DNA of 64,000 nucleotides. It comes from Embleya scabrispora. Lineage in GTDB: Bacteria; Actinomycetota; Actinomycetes; Streptomycetales; Streptomycetaceae. This document shows positions 16,778 to 25,916 of the stretch, in pieces (the first letter of the stretch is position 1; every line of letters starts with the position of its first letter). The stretch covers positions 4,877,501 through 4,941,500 of the forward strand of contig NZ_MWQN01000001.1 in NCBI RefSeq assembly GCF_002024165.1, in the 5' to 3' direction. The notes beneath the pieces were generated by a model. That model was not told the origin of the DNA. It ran no database searches and worked only from the letters and a program-made list of their open reading frames with translations. The translations under genes and the position numbers were made by a program.

Positions 16778-18009
16778 GTACCCACTCCGGGCCGCTGGTC
16801 CTGATCGAGCCGTACGCCCACCGAGGTGGCGGGCACCACCAGCGCACGCTGATCGCACTCGCCGCCGCGTGCCCGGGTGCCCTGGTCATCACCCCGGAGG
16901 GGATCGCAGACGGCCTCGGTCCGCTGCGGCGTGCCGGCGCCCGCATCACCACAGGCCCCATGGGTCCGACGGCGAAAACGCTGCTGGCCGGTGCGCGAGC
17001 GGCGGCACGCGTCTCGGCTGTCGGTCAGCGGCTCTTCGCCTCGCGCAGCCGGCCGGTGAGCTTGCGTCGGTTACCGCACCAGATCACCCTGATCGCTCGC
17101 TGTCTGACCGAGGCGGCGTGCCTTCGCACTGCCCGTCGTCTCGCCCCGCAGCCCGGAGCGGTGGTGATCCTCAGTGCGAGCGAGGCCCTGCACGATGCTG
17201 CCGCCCTGCTCGGCGGTGGCCGACATCTGCGGTTCATCCACGAGCTCGTCACCACTGAGGACCGACCGCTCCGCCTGTTGGGTCGGCTGGCAGGCCGGGG
17301 CGAGAAACGCGTGGTCGCGCTGTACCCGACCACCGCAGTCCGCGATCGGCTCCGGCGGAGCTTCCCCCACCTGCCCGGACGGGTACGGGCGTTCGCGGTC
17401 GACGACGGCCGGCGCCTGACCGAGGCCGAAGGTGAGGGCGCCCGATCCGCCTTCACCATCCCTGCCGGAGCGACGGCCGTGTGCCTGATCGGCGGCTGGT
17501 GGCCGTACAAGGACATCACCACCGTCGATGCGGCTCTGGCCCGCGTCACCGAGCCGCTGCACGTCCTCGTCTGCGGAACTCCGCTGGACGCCACGGTGCT
17601 CGAACGCTGGCAGCGCCTACCCCTCGTCCGAGTCCACATCGTGCCCGGCCCGGTCGGCGAGGACGTCCTACGACTCGTCTACGCCGCCGCCGATGCCGCG
17701 TTGGTGGCCCGGCGTCCCGGGACGGGTAAGGAGTCCGGACTGGTCATGGACGCCGCCCGGCTCGGGGTGCCGCTGATCGTCTCCGACCACGACCCGGACC
17801 TGACCGAGCGGCTGGCCGGACAACCCTGGGCCCGGCTCTTCACGGCCGGCGACCCGGACGCCCTCGCCATGACCCTCGACCGGCTGCAGGCCGCGCCGCC
17901 TGTCCGACCGGGGCCGCAGGCCCCCGCAGTGGTGGACATGCTCCCGGCCCGCGAACAGGCCGTCTACCTCACCGACACCTATACCGACCTGGTCAAGGAG
18001 TACCGATGA
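16774..18009 (+). CDS. Glycosyltransferase, GT4-like (GT-B fold)
   Basis: 411 residues. The N-terminus SGPLVLIEPYAHRGGGHHQRTL carries a glycine-rich acceptor loop. The C-terminal donor domain shows VCLIGGWWPYKDITTVDAAL (an equivalent of the GxxxxxKG region) and VYAAADAALVARRPGTGKESGLVMDAARLGVPLIVSD, where the E-x7-E-like signature of GT4 enzymes is recognisable. ATG 16774 overlaps the previous stop and its own stop overlaps the next start. This is the second GT-B enzyme of the operon, so a multi-sugar product is likely. Confidence 0.65.
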   Translation: MSTHSGPLVLIEPYAHRGGGHHQRTLIALAAACPGALVITPEGIADGLGPLRRAGARITTGPMGPTAKTLLAGARAAARVSAVGQRLFASRSRPVSLRRLPHQITLIARCLTEAACLRTARRLAPQPGAVVILSASEALHDAAALLGGGRHLRFIHELVTTEDRPLRLLGRLAGRGEKRVVALYPTTAVRDRLRRSFPHLPGRVRAFAVDDGRRLTEAEGEGARSAFTIPAGATAVCLIGGWWPYKDITTVDAALARVTEPLHVLVCGTPLDATVLERWQRLPLVRVHIVPGPVGEDVLRLVYAAADAALVARRPGTGKESGLVMDAARLGVPLIVSDHDPDLTERLAGQPWARLFTAGDPDALAMTLDRLQAAPPVRPGPQAPAVVDMLPAREQAVYLTDTYTDLVKEYR

Positions 18010-18896
18010 CGCCCGCCTCCCCCGCCTTGGTTGCTGTGGTCGGCCCGGTCGAACCGGCCCTGCTGACCGTGTGGACCGCCCACTACCGCCGGCTCGGCGT
18101 CGAGCGCTTCCACCTCGCCTTCCACTTCCCCCAGCACGTCCCCGATGCCGGGCGCCACCAGCTGCTGGCCACCGCCCGGGAACTCGGCCTGCCCACCGGC
18201 CAGGTCAGCATGGGTCCATGGCACGAGCAAATCAACTCCAAACTGCGCGACGCGCTGCGTGAACAGGCTGGCCCCGGTTGGCACCTGCTCGCCGATTCCG
18301 ACGAGCTCCACACCCACCCTGCCCCGCTCGTCGAGGTCACCGAGGCGGCCGAGGAGAACGGCCGAGCCGTGGTGGGCGGGCTGATGCTCGACCGCGTCAG
18401 CGCCGACGGCCGCCTCGCCCTCTGGCGCCCCGAGGACGGACTCGACCGCACCTTCCCTCTCGGCGGCCACCTCACCCACCGCCTCCTGCACGGCGACCCC
18501 CGCAAGATCGTTCTCGCACTCTCGGACGCCGCCGTCGCTTCCGGCAACCACCGCGCCTCCGGCCGCAAGCCCGACCCCCACACACTCGCGTGCGTCCACC
18601 ACTTCAAATGGCGCTCCGGCGTCGTGGACGACCTGCGTCGCCGCGTCGACCACTTCACCAGCGGCGCCTGGACCGAGCACACCCCGGCCGTCCGCAGCGA
18701 GGCCACCCGCCTGCTTCAGCACATCGACCGCCACAACAACCGCATCGACGTCTCCGACCCCCGCCTCGGGTTCCGCCACGTCACCCTCGACCGCATGCCC
18801 GATGACTGGGCCACCGAAGCCGCCCGGATCCACACCGCTTGGCGCCCGCCCCGTCAGAGCCGGCCCGGCTCCACGATCTTCTCGCCCTCGTTCTGA
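18006..18896 (+). CDS. Glycosyltransferase family 2-like protein
   Basis: 296 residues. The sequence VAVVGPVEPALLTVWTAHYRRLGVERFHLAFHFP followed by WHLLADSDELHTHP fits the GT2/GT92-like class in which a DxD-type motif binds the sugar nucleotide. The C-terminal part has VHHFKWRSGVVDDLRRRV, frequent in these proteins. ATG 18006 overlaps the previous stop codon (ATGA). Its 3' end overlaps the convergent kinase gene by 43 bp. Confidence 0.6.
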   Translation: MTPASPALVAVVGPVEPALLTVWTAHYRRLGVERFHLAFHFPQHVPDAGRHQLLATARELGLPTGQVSMGPWHEQINSKLRDALREQAGPGWHLLADSDELHTHPAPLVEVTEAAEENGRAVVGGLMLDRVSADGRLALWRPEDGLDRTFPLGGHLTHRLLHGDPRKIVLALSDAAVASGNHRASGRKPDPHTLACVHHFKWRSGVVDDLRRRVDHFTSGAWTEHTPAVRSEATRLLQHIDRHNNRIDVSDPRLGFRHVTLDRMPDDWATEAARIHTAWRPPRQSRPGSTIFSPSF

Positions 18897-19354
18897 GGCA
18901 CCTCGAACCGCGCGAAGAAGTCGTCCAGAGCCTCAGGGGTCACGATCAGCGAGTTTGCGGTCCCTCTCCGGTTGCGCTCAGCCAGCCTGCGCAGCAGCTC
19001 GTCCCGATCGACGGGGAAGTAGAGCAGCCGCCAGCGCCCGCCAGCCGACTCCACCAGCTTCTTCATCGCATCGCGGTCCTTGCGCGGCCACAGCCCGTGG
19101 TCCCAGACCACATCCCGGCCCTCGGAGACCAGCTCGACCAGCCGTGAGTGCAACTCGGCGACGACCGGGGCCTCCTTCTCGAAGTAGGTGTGCTCCGGGT
19201 AGTCGACGCCGTACCGACCGTGCCGCTCGTGGACGACCTCGTCCACCGAAAGCCGCACCGCGCCCTGCGGCTCCAGCTTCCGCCGAGCGTAGGTCGTCTT
19301 TCCCGAACCGGTGAGCCCCACCAGCAAGAACACCACTGGAGAACTCTCGGCCAC
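18854..19354 (-). CDS. AAA-type P-loop kinase/ATPase
   Basis: 166 residues starting MAESSPVVFLLVGLTGSGKTTYARRKL, with a perfect Walker A (GLTGSGKTT). RLSVDEVVHERHG is the following switch and VVWDHGLWPRKDRDAMKKLVES the lid region, as in the AAA_33/zeta-toxin/polynucleotide kinase group of small phosphotransferases. Likely a small-molecule or nucleotide kinase; the substrate is not evident. It is the only minus-strand gene inside this cargo block, convergent with the GT operon and divergent from the FkbM methyltransferase. Confidence 0.65.
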   Translation of the reverse strand: MAESSPVVFLLVGLTGSGKTTYARRKLEPQGAVRLSVDEVVHERHGRYGVDYPEHTYFEKEAPVVAELHSRLVELVSEGRDVVWDHGLWPRKDRDAMKKLVESAGGRWRLLYFPVDRDELLRRLAERNRRGTANSLIVTPEALDDFFARFEVPQNEGEKIVEPGRL

Positions 19355-19457
19355 CGACGACTCCCTTCACCGCTACCGGCGTTCACCGGCAAGTCTGCCA
19401 CCACGGCCAATTCCGGGAACCGCGATCCCTATCCGCTGCCACCTCAAGGAGACACAC

Positions 19458-20375
19458 GTGCCCGCCTTCACCCTCGCTCGCCTGTTGCGGGCCTACGTCC
19501 GCCACGCGCCCGGAACAATCGTCAAGGGTCCGCTCGTCGACCGCTTCCTCGACGATCACCTTCGAACCCATCCCCTCCACACCACTGCCCGGTTGCGCTC
19601 GGGTGACCTGGTCACCGTCACCACGAGCGACGTCATTCAGCGCTACCAGTACCTCTTCGGTGAGTGGGAGCCGAACCTGAGCGCCTTCCTGCGCGACCGC
19701 CTGCGGCCGGGGGATACCTTCGTCGACGTCGGTGCCCACCGTGGCGTGTTCAGCCTCCTGGCCTCCCACGCGGTCGGACCTACCGGCCGCGTCGTCGCCA
19801 TCGAGCCCACCCCGCAGTTCCACGACGACCTCACCACCGCGGCCACCACCAACCACCGCACCAACATCCGCACCGTCCGTTCGGCCGCCTCCGACACCAT
19901 CGGCACGCTGGTCCTCTACCTGGAGGATCCGGCCAACCTCGGCCACACCACCGCCATCCGACCCCGCCACGTCCACACGACCTTCAAGGTGCCGACCGCG
20001 CGGCTCCCGGAACTGCTCAGCCAGGCCGAGCTCTCCACCGCCCGCGTCATCAAGATCGACGTCGAGGGCGCCGAGGCGGCGGCGGTCAGGGGACTGCTGC
20101 CCGCGCTCCCGTACCTGCGCGAGGACGCGGAACTGGTCGTGGAAGTCACCCCCAGGTTCCTGGCCAAGCAGGGCGAGAGCACCGCTGGCATCATCGACAA
20201 CCTGCGCGAGCACGGCTTCCACGCCTACACGCTCACCAACGACTACGACCCTGCCACCTACCCCCGGGCCATACGCCGACCACAGGCGCCCGTCAGGTGC
20301 ATCGGAACCCCGGAACATATGACCGACATGGTCTTCTCCCGTACCGACGCCGACCGCCTCGCACCCGGACGCTGA
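19458..20375 (+). CDS. FkbM family SAM-dependent methyltransferase
   Basis: 305 residues. The SAM site is RPGDTFVDVGAHRGVFSLLASH, followed by VVAIEPTPQFHDDL (acidic residue for ribose), and RVIKIDVEGAEAAAVRGL, the FkbM signature. These enzymes usually O-methylate sugars or polyketides, which fits the neighbouring glycosyltransferases. GTG 19458 is preceded by AAGGAGA at 6-7 nt; the frame is open further upstream, but that part overlaps the promoter of the divergent kinase gene and lacks homology. Confidence 0.75.
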   Translation: MPAFTLARLLRAYVRHAPGTIVKGPLVDRFLDDHLRTHPLHTTARLRSGDLVTVTTSDVIQRYQYLFGEWEPNLSAFLRDRLRPGDTFVDVGAHRGVFSLLASHAVGPTGRVVAIEPTPQFHDDLTTAATTNHRTNIRTVRSAASDTIGTLVLYLEDPANLGHTTAIRPRHVHTTFKVPTARLPELLSQAELSTARVIKIDVEGAEAAAVRGLLPALPYLREDAELVVEVTPRFLAKQGESTAGIIDNLREHGFHAYTLTNDYDPATYPRAIRRPQAPVRCIGTPEHMTDMVFSRTDADRLAPGR

Positions 20376-20464
20376 ACCGGACCCACACACCCCGGCAGCG
20401 GGGGCGGCCTGAGCCGCCCACCTCGCCGTTGACAGCCCTGGCGCTATGACGAGGAGTGGGCACT

Positions 20465-20938
20465 GTGACGAACGGCAGCATGATGAACAGCCGCAACTCG
20501 GTCTGCGTGATCGTCCATGACAAGGACACCGACAGGATCGCCGCCGTGCACTACGCCGCCCGAAACTGGTCCCCGCAGCCGGCGTGGACCGTCCCGGGCG
20601 GCAAGGCCGAGCCCGGCGAAGCCCTCGACGTGGCCGCCGTTCGCGAACTCGAAGAGGAGACCGGCCTGCTCGTCGATCCGGCAGATCTCGTACTCGTCCA
20701 CGTGATCCACGTCGAGCAAGGCTGGGACCAGGCCGGGCAGTTCATCCTGTTTGTCTTCGCCGCCGACACGTGGGCCGGTGAACTGACCAACACCGAGCCG
20801 GACAAGCACCTGGCTGCCCAGTGGGTCACTGCGGACCGGCTACCGGAGCCCGCGTTCCCGACCTCCGCGCAGGCGCTGGTCGCCTACCACGGCGGAGGTC
20901 CCTCCTTCTCCCGCTACGGATGGTCGGTCTCGCACTGA
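20465..20938 (+). CDS. Nudix hydrolase
   Basis: 157 residues. Complete Nudix box GGKAEPGEALDVAAVRELEEETGL (G-x5-E-x7-REUxEExGU) near residues 42-65, placing the metal-binding glutamates correctly. Such enzymes hydrolyse nucleoside diphosphates linked to another group; in a glycosylation cluster this could be a sugar nucleotide, but the box alone does not show substrate. GTG 20465 was preferred over GTG 20456 because GAGGAG then sits 8 nt upstream. Confidence 0.78.
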   Translation: MTNGSMMNSRNSVCVIVHDKDTDRIAAVHYAARNWSPQPAWTVPGGKAEPGEALDVAAVRELEEETGLLVDPADLVLVHVIHVEQGWDQAGQFILFVFAADTWAGELTNTEPDKHLAAQWVTADRLPEPAFPTSAQALVAYHGGGPSFSRYGWSVSH

Positions 20939-21158
20939 ACATCCTGCGGAACGTGTCCCGGAAGGTACGGAGACGCCGACGAGTGGTAGGGAGAACTGGC
21001 CCTCACGGCGGCGAGGGGGAGGGGCTCGGTGGAGGAGGTGCCGACCTCGATGAGCTCCGGTGCTGGGCGGCACCCGGCCTGATCTTGGCTTGTATCAGTC
21101 TCTTGCGGAGAAGTCAGACAGGGCAGCATCGAGGGCAGGTCGGCTGCTAGGAGGCGCG

Positions 21159-21933
21159 ATGCTGAACTACGCAGGGGACTGGATATTCCCGAAGGCCGAA
21201 GCCTTCAAGACCGAGCGGGAACTCAGCACACACGTCCTGGGTGTGCTCGAAAAGTGGTTCCACATCCAGGAGCAAGTGCCTGGACTGTACCGGGGGCGCG
21301 AGCCCGTGAGAATCGATGCGATTCTAGTTCCACGTGATCCCGAGCCCTGGTTCGACGAACCCGGCGTTCGGGGTGGAGTTCAAGCGCCCCGTGGAGGAAA
21401 TGAATCTAGGGTCTTACCATGCGTGGGCTGGGCAGGCTGTCGACTATGCGCACTGCGAGTTCGGGCGTCATGGGCGCCTTCAGGTGTTCCTCTGTCCCTC
21501 CCCCATGGTCGGCTATCTGGCCAGCGAGCGGCACATGACTGAACTGCGGCAACGGCGTGCGAGCCTGCCGGCATTCGCAGAGCAGAGTGAGCTGAGCATT
21601 TCGGCCCGACTACCAGGCACGGGGGATACGCCCGAAATAATTCGGGCGCGAGCCAACAAGAGGAGGAGGGATCAGCAGGCCAGACTCGATGCCGAGGACA
21701 CTACGGCCCGCGGTCTTGGTTTCGAGGATGATGTGCATAGGAGGCAGGAAGAACGTCGATCCACAGCGCTGGAACTTATGCGTCTTCTGGGCCAGCTCAA
21801 CGTAGGGGAGCTTATGCCAAGCCGATACTACGGGTGGACGCTGCTGCGTTCCGGCATGCCGCTGTGGTCGGAAAACAGAGGCGTCCACCGTAGGTTCAGC
21901 CTCAAACCGCGGACAGCGGCTCGCGATCGTTGA
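21159..21933 (+). pseudogene. Nuclease-like hypothetical protein, frameshifted
   Basis: ATG 21159 follows a strong AGGAGG at 4 nt. The first frame gives MLNYAGDWIFPKAEAFKTER...RIDAILVPRDPEPWFDEP and then loses sense. The +1-shifted frame from about 21357 continues NPAFGVEFKRPVEEMNLGSYHAWAGQAVDY and runs to 21933. Joined, the protein has D-x(n)-E-x-K spacing (DAILVP ... VEFKRP), as in PD-(D/E)XK nucleases, and a charged C-terminal half. One surplus base near 21354-21358 explains the break. The family is unrecognised. It is either decayed cargo or a sequencing indel. Confidence 0.55.
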
Positions 21934-22344
21934 CCAGACGTACGGTGGACGCCGCCCGGCTCAGCCAGGAAGGCCGAGGTCCCTGAGGTAAGGCAGGCGG
22001 GCATTTATGGCCGCAGAGAAGAGCTGCTCTGCACACCGGCCCTGACCAGCTAATCAGTACCTCCCGCACATCGGGGGAAGCTCAGTCGTGCAGGGTGGTA
22101 TCAGGGAACAGGGGAGTGGCCACGCGTCGACCCTACTCGGCGTGGCCTCGGCTACGGGTCCGCCTGTGGATAACGGTGAGGCTGTCGAGCTGCCCTCTGC
22201 TGGCATCGGACTTCAAGTGGGCTTGCTCCGGTTGGATGGATAACCTCCTCGAGAGGCCGAAACCCCTCAAACAGGGTGTATGTCAAACCGGATCAAGCCC
22301 AGCGGGTGTGTTCGCGCGGGTCGCAGGGTCGGTGAGTGCTCCGG
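21934..22344. other. Non-coding stretch between cargo and mobility blocks
   Basis: 410 bp lying downstream of both the frameshifted nuclease-like gene and the relaxase gene. I see no convincing open frame, no strong hairpin and no tandem repeat. A and T are somewhat more frequent than in the neighbours. It is a plausible boundary between modules. Confidence 0.4.
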
Positions 22345-24087
22345 TCAGCGTGAGTGATGTGTGGTGTCCCGGGCGGTTGCCCGTGTGAGGGCCGGCGGGG
22401 TCGTTGTGGCCGGGCGGGTGTGGCGGCTGGTTCGAGTGCGGGCAGCGGCGGTGCGGGGGTTGTAGGGGATTTGGCGGGCGAGGCGTTGGATGCGCCAGGT
22501 GAGGACTTCGGTGGGGTTGTCGGCGGTGTCGAGTTCGCGTTGGGCGACGGCCTGGTGGAGGAGTTGTAGGGGTGGGTGGCCTTGGCCGGCGGCGTGGTGG
22601 AGTGCGGCAGTGAGGGCGGGCCAGGCGGGGTCGGTGGTGATGGTGTCGGCGCGGGGCCCGAGGACGGTGCGCGCGTGGTCGGCGTATCGCGCGGTGGTGT
22701 CGGGGCTGGGGCTGTCCGGGGTGAGGCGGGCGAGTGCCGGTGGGGCGATGGTTCGGTACGCGGCGCGCAGATGCTCGGCCGTCCGTGCGGCGGCGCGGGC
22801 CTGTTGGCCGAGGTCGCGGGCGGCGTACCAGCGGCTGATCGCGACGACGACCAGGATCGACGAGGCGACGATGTCGGCGAGGGCTCCGTCGCCGGTTCCG
22901 GTTGCGTGGTGGGCGAGTTCGCGCACGGTGGAGCGCAGCGCGTCGGCCTGGCGGTGGGCGGCCTTGATGCGGGAGCGGGACGCTCGTTCGTATGCCTTGG
23001 CCGCGGCGGCCAGGGCGCGGCGGTCCGTGCCGGCGATCGGCGCGGTGGCCGGGGGCAGGGCGTCGAGGAGGTGCCCGACGGCGGCGATGTGCCCGGCGAC
23101 GACGGGATCTGGGACGCGGCTTCCGCTCGTGCCCGTGCCGTCGGTCTCCTGTAGGAACGGGGCGAGTTGGTCGAGATGGGCGGCTGTGCGATCCCACGGG
23201 TCGGTGGCGGCGAGGTCGGGTCGTCCGGCGGGGGCTTCCGCTCTGCGGGTGGGTGTGGTGAGGCGTTCGAGGATGCGGGGCCAGGACAGGTCGGGTGCGA
23301 GGGTGCGTCCGGCGAACCAGATTTGTTCGCCGGACGCGTTGGTGTCGCCGGGGAGGGCGACCTTGTAGCCGAGGGTGTCGCCGGAGGGGCCTTCCCTGGT
23401 GTGCACGTCCACTCCGAGGTCGCGGAGGGCTCGCAGGAACGTGGGCGGGTCGGCGGCGTAGGCGATGGCGGTGCGTACCCGGGTGCGGAGTTCGTCGCGG
23501 GGTGTGGTGGTGCGTTGGGCGCGTTGGGCCTTGTGGACCTCCGGGGCGGTGGCGGGTTTGGCTGCGGTGCCGTCGCCGGGTGCGATGCGTCGTAGGCCGA
23601 GTTCCTTCTCGATGCGGCGGCATTCGGTCTGGGCCTTGGTGCCGTCGCGGTAGGGGTGGACGGGGGTGAGGTCGGCGTTGACGAGGGTGGCGGCGATGTG
23701 GATGTGGTCGTCGGCGTGGCGTACGGCGACCCAGCGGCAGCCGTTCTGGTCGCCGTGGGGGTCGATGCCGGTGGCGGCCAGGACGCGGCGTGCGATGTGG
23801 GCCCATTCGTCGTCGGTGAGGTGGCGGTCCTCGGGGGCGGCGCGGATCGACAGGTGCCACACGTGCCGGTTCGGCGCGCGGTCGCCGGCCTGCTTGACGG
23901 GCACGTCGAGGATCCTGGCGAGTCGGCCCGGGGTCACGGTGGGGTCGCGTCCGGGGTCCGGGGTGAAGTCGTCGAAGGAGGCGACGATGTGCGGGTCGGT
24001 GTGCGCCTCGGCGGTCTTGCCCGGCCCGTACAGGTAGTGGAGCAGACCGACGACGCGGCTGTGACGCTTGTGCACGCGCGGGTACAT
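22345..24087 (-). CDS. Relaxase / mobilization nuclease
   Basis: 580 residues. The N-terminal 200 residues are a VirD2/MobA-like relaxase: HLSIRAAPEDRHLTDDEWAHIARRVLAATGI followed by the metal triad region VAVRHADDHIHIAATLV (H124, H128, H130 in an HxDDHxH arrangement). The likely nicking tyrosine is Y18 or Y20 in GLLHYLYG. The remainder is long, helical and Ala/Arg-rich. It should nick oriT and lead the strand through a helper conjugation channel. Its ATG overlaps the mobC stop codon (TGATG), so the two are co-translated. Confidence 0.8.
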   Translation of the reverse strand: MYPRVHKRHSRVVGLLHYLYGPGKTAEAHTDPHIVASFDDFTPDPGRDPTVTPGRLARILDVPVKQAGDRAPNRHVWHLSIRAAPEDRHLTDDEWAHIARRVLAATGIDPHGDQNGCRWVAVRHADDHIHIAATLVNADLTPVHPYRDGTKAQTECRRIEKELGLRRIAPGDGTAAKPATAPEVHKAQRAQRTTTPRDELRTRVRTAIAYAADPPTFLRALRDLGVDVHTREGPSGDTLGYKVALPGDTNASGEQIWFAGRTLAPDLSWPRILERLTTPTRRAEAPAGRPDLAATDPWDRTAAHLDQLAPFLQETDGTGTSGSRVPDPVVAGHIAAVGHLLDALPPATAPIAGTDRRALAAAAKAYERASRSRIKAAHRQADALRSTVRELAHHATGTGDGALADIVASSILVVVAISRWYAARDLGQQARAAARTAEHLRAAYRTIAPPALARLTPDSPSPDTTARYADHARTVLGPRADTITTDPAWPALTAALHHAAGQGHPPLQLLHQAVAQRELDTADNPTEVLTWRIQRLARQIPYNPRTAAARTRTSRHTRPATTTPPALTRATARDTTHHSR

Positions 24088-24752
24088 CAGCGCCCTCGTT
24101 CGACCATGTCCTCGACCGCGAGGTCGAGTCGTTGGAGCGACCCGGACACCTCGGTCAGGACGGTCCGCAGGTGGGCGAGCAGGTCGTCGTCGGTGGGTTT
24201 GCCGGCGAGACGGTCGATGTTCAGGGCCCGGGCGATCTGGTTGAGGTTGGTGCCCACCCGGCCCACCTCGGTCCGCGCGGCGGACACCTGCAGGCCGGTG
24301 TCGTGGAGTTGGGTGTCGCGGGTGAAGTCCTCACCGGCCGCGGCGGCGAGGGCGGCCTCGGCGAGGAACCCGGAGGGGCGCATGTTCGCCCGTGCGGCGG
24401 CGTCCTCGATGCGTCGTTTCTCGTCCGGGTGGACCCGGGCCTTCATGGTGAGTTCGCGCCGGTTGCCGGCGCCGGTGCGGGTCTGGGTGTCGGGCAGGCG
24501 TCGGGCGGGGCGTGGCGGTGCTTTGCGGGCGGTCCGGCCCCGCCGTGCGCCGGCGGCTTCCCCCTCGACGACCCCCGGCGGCGAGTTCCCGTCCGGTCCT
24601 CGCGCGCCCTCGTGCGAAGACCGGACGGCGTCGCCCCGCCCCTCGGGCGGGGCCACTGTTCCGGAAAGGCCCCCTGGGGCCTCCGGAACACCACCTTGCT
24701 CGCCCCGTCGAGGAGGAACCTGCCTTGTGGAGAAGGGGAGTTCGTCGCTCAT
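24087..24752 (-). CDS. mobC: MobC-family relaxosome accessory protein
   Basis: 221 residues. The first 100 are Pro/Arg-rich and probably disordered; the rest has a ribbon-helix-helix-like stretch (MKARVHPDEKRRIEDAAARANM) and the MobC signature VGTNLNQIARALN. MobC binds oriT DNA and helps the relaxase melt it. ATG 24752 was chosen because AGGAG lies 8 nt upstream; the ATG 30 bp earlier has no SD. Directly upstream of and coupled to the relaxase gene. Confidence 0.78.
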   Translation of the reverse strand: MSDELPFSTRQVPPRRGEQGGVPEAPGGLSGTVAPPEGRGDAVRSSHEGARGPDGNSPPGVVEGEAAGARRGRTARKAPPRPARRLPDTQTRTGAGNRRELTMKARVHPDEKRRIEDAAARANMRPSGFLAEAALAAAAGEDFTRDTQLHDTGLQVSAARTEVGRVGTNLNQIARALNIDRLAGKPTDDDLLAHLRTVLTEVSGSLQRLDLAVEDMVERGR

Positions 24753-24780
24753 GCTTCCGGCTCCTGACTGCGGAAGAGTC

Positions 24781-24805
24781 ACCCGCCCGGAACGCCCGGG
24801 CGGGT
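24781..24805. terminator. 10-bp inverted repeat between DUF2637 and mobC
   Basis: ACCCGCCCGG (24781-24790), 5-nt loop, CCGGGCGGGT (24796-24805). It lies between the DUF2637 stop codon and the mobC start. It may be a weak terminator or attenuator, or part of oriT, which in MobC/relaxase systems is often just upstream of mobC. Sequence alone does not decide. Confidence 0.4.
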
Positions 24806-24824
24806 GTGGATCGGTGACGGGTGA

Positions 24825-25634
24825 TCAGCTGTGGGCGGGCGCCTTCGAGGCGGCGTCGGCCTCGTCGCGCAGGGTCCGCATCAGGTCGGTGAGACGCTCG
24901 TTGGAGACACGGTGGCCTTGGTCGCGCAGGGCGTTGGCCACGATTGCCCGGGTGATCCGGCCTCCGTCCGCGACAGCCCGGCGGGCGGCCGGCAAAAGGT
25001 CGTCCTCGGCCGTGACGGGGTCCGGCTCGGCGGCGAACACGGTCGCCTCCGGTCCGGCGAGGGCGAGTTCGCTCTGCTCGGCGTCCCCGGTCACCGTCGC
25101 TGTGGGCAGTCGGTCAGTCACCGGGTCGCCGGTCCGGGACGGGTGTCCGGGCGCGATCCGCCGGTCGGTCGCGACGGTGGCGGTGGCCGGTTGGCGGGCG
25201 ATGAGGATGTACAGGTGGACCGCCCCGGCGAGGGCGAGCGGCGCGAGCGTCGACAGCACACCAACGGTGGTGTCGCCCAACCGCAGCCCGGGATTATCTC
25301 CCGGGTCGGTCTGCTGGTTGATGCGGACGGCGTGCAGGGCGTTGGCCCAGATGCTCGCGCCGGTCGCCGACCCGAACAGCAGCCACACGTACACCCGGGC
25401 GGCCGGCGGCGCGGTCCGCAGGACCAGGAGCGCGCGGATGCCGTAGGCGATGAACCCGTCGATCAGCAGCGGGAACAGGAAGCTCAGCGCGCCGCGCACG
25501 TGGACGGCCACGGCCATCTGCCGCAGCGCGTCGTAGGAGAGGGCGAATCCGGCGAGACCGAGCCCGGCGATCGCCGCACGGTCCCAGGCCGTTGCCCGGG
25601 CGGGACCGGTAGTGGTGTCGGTGATGGTGGTCAG
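24825..25634 (-). CDS. DUF2637 membrane protein (SpdB-like)
   Basis: 269 residues with the proposed start. The DUF2637 core is clear: AAIAGLGLAGFALSYDALRQMAV, then GALSFLFPLLIDGFIAYGIRALL and two more membrane helices (VYVWLLFGSATGASIWANALHAV; GVLSTLAPLALAGAVHLYILIA). The C-terminal 120 residues are cytoplasmic and end in a helical, winged-helix-like part. These proteins accompany actinomycete conjugative and mobilizable elements. The first helix lies upstream of the first ATG (25517); the only in-frame start with an SD (AAGGAG, 5-nt gap) is CTG at 25634, a rare start codon. Confidence 0.7.
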   Translation of the reverse strand: MTTITDTTTGPARATAWDRAAIAGLGLAGFALSYDALRQMAVAVHVRGALSFLFPLLIDGFIAYGIRALLVLRTAPPAARVYVWLLFGSATGASIWANALHAVRINQQTDPGDNPGLRLGDTTVGVLSTLAPLALAGAVHLYILIARQPATATVATDRRIAPGHPSRTGDPVTDRLPTATVTGDAEQSELALAGPEATVFAAEPDPVTAEDDLLPAARRAVADGGRITRAIVANALRDQGHRVSNERLTDLMRTLRDEADAASKAPAHS

Positions 25635-25754
25635 GGTCGCTCCTTGAGGGGCGTGGGTGGGGTGGGCAAGGGTTTGGGCGAGGGTCGGGCGCGGTGCCGT
25701 TGCACTCGTCCCACCCGTTGCATCGCTGGTCAGCGCGGTACGGGTCGCAGGTGT

Positions 25755-25840
25755 GGGACGGGTCGACTCGTTCCGCGTCGACGTTCATCGGCGCGCCGAC
25801 CTGCGCGGGGACGGTTGGGACGAGTGGGATCGGTAGCGGC
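25755..25840. repeat. 86-bp imperfect direct repeat, copy 1
   Basis: Starts with GGGACGGGTCGACTCG and contains GCGCCGACCTGCGCGGGG. Copy 2 is at 26053-26138, exactly 298 bp away with no net insertion or deletion. The two copies flank the 24-bp iteron array. Confidence 0.6.
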
Positions 25841-25916
25841 CCGATCCGGTCTCGTCCCGGCCTACCTGCGGGCGGAGCGTCGCGAAGGCGCGCACGGCGG
25901 TCACAGCCGAGGTCGG

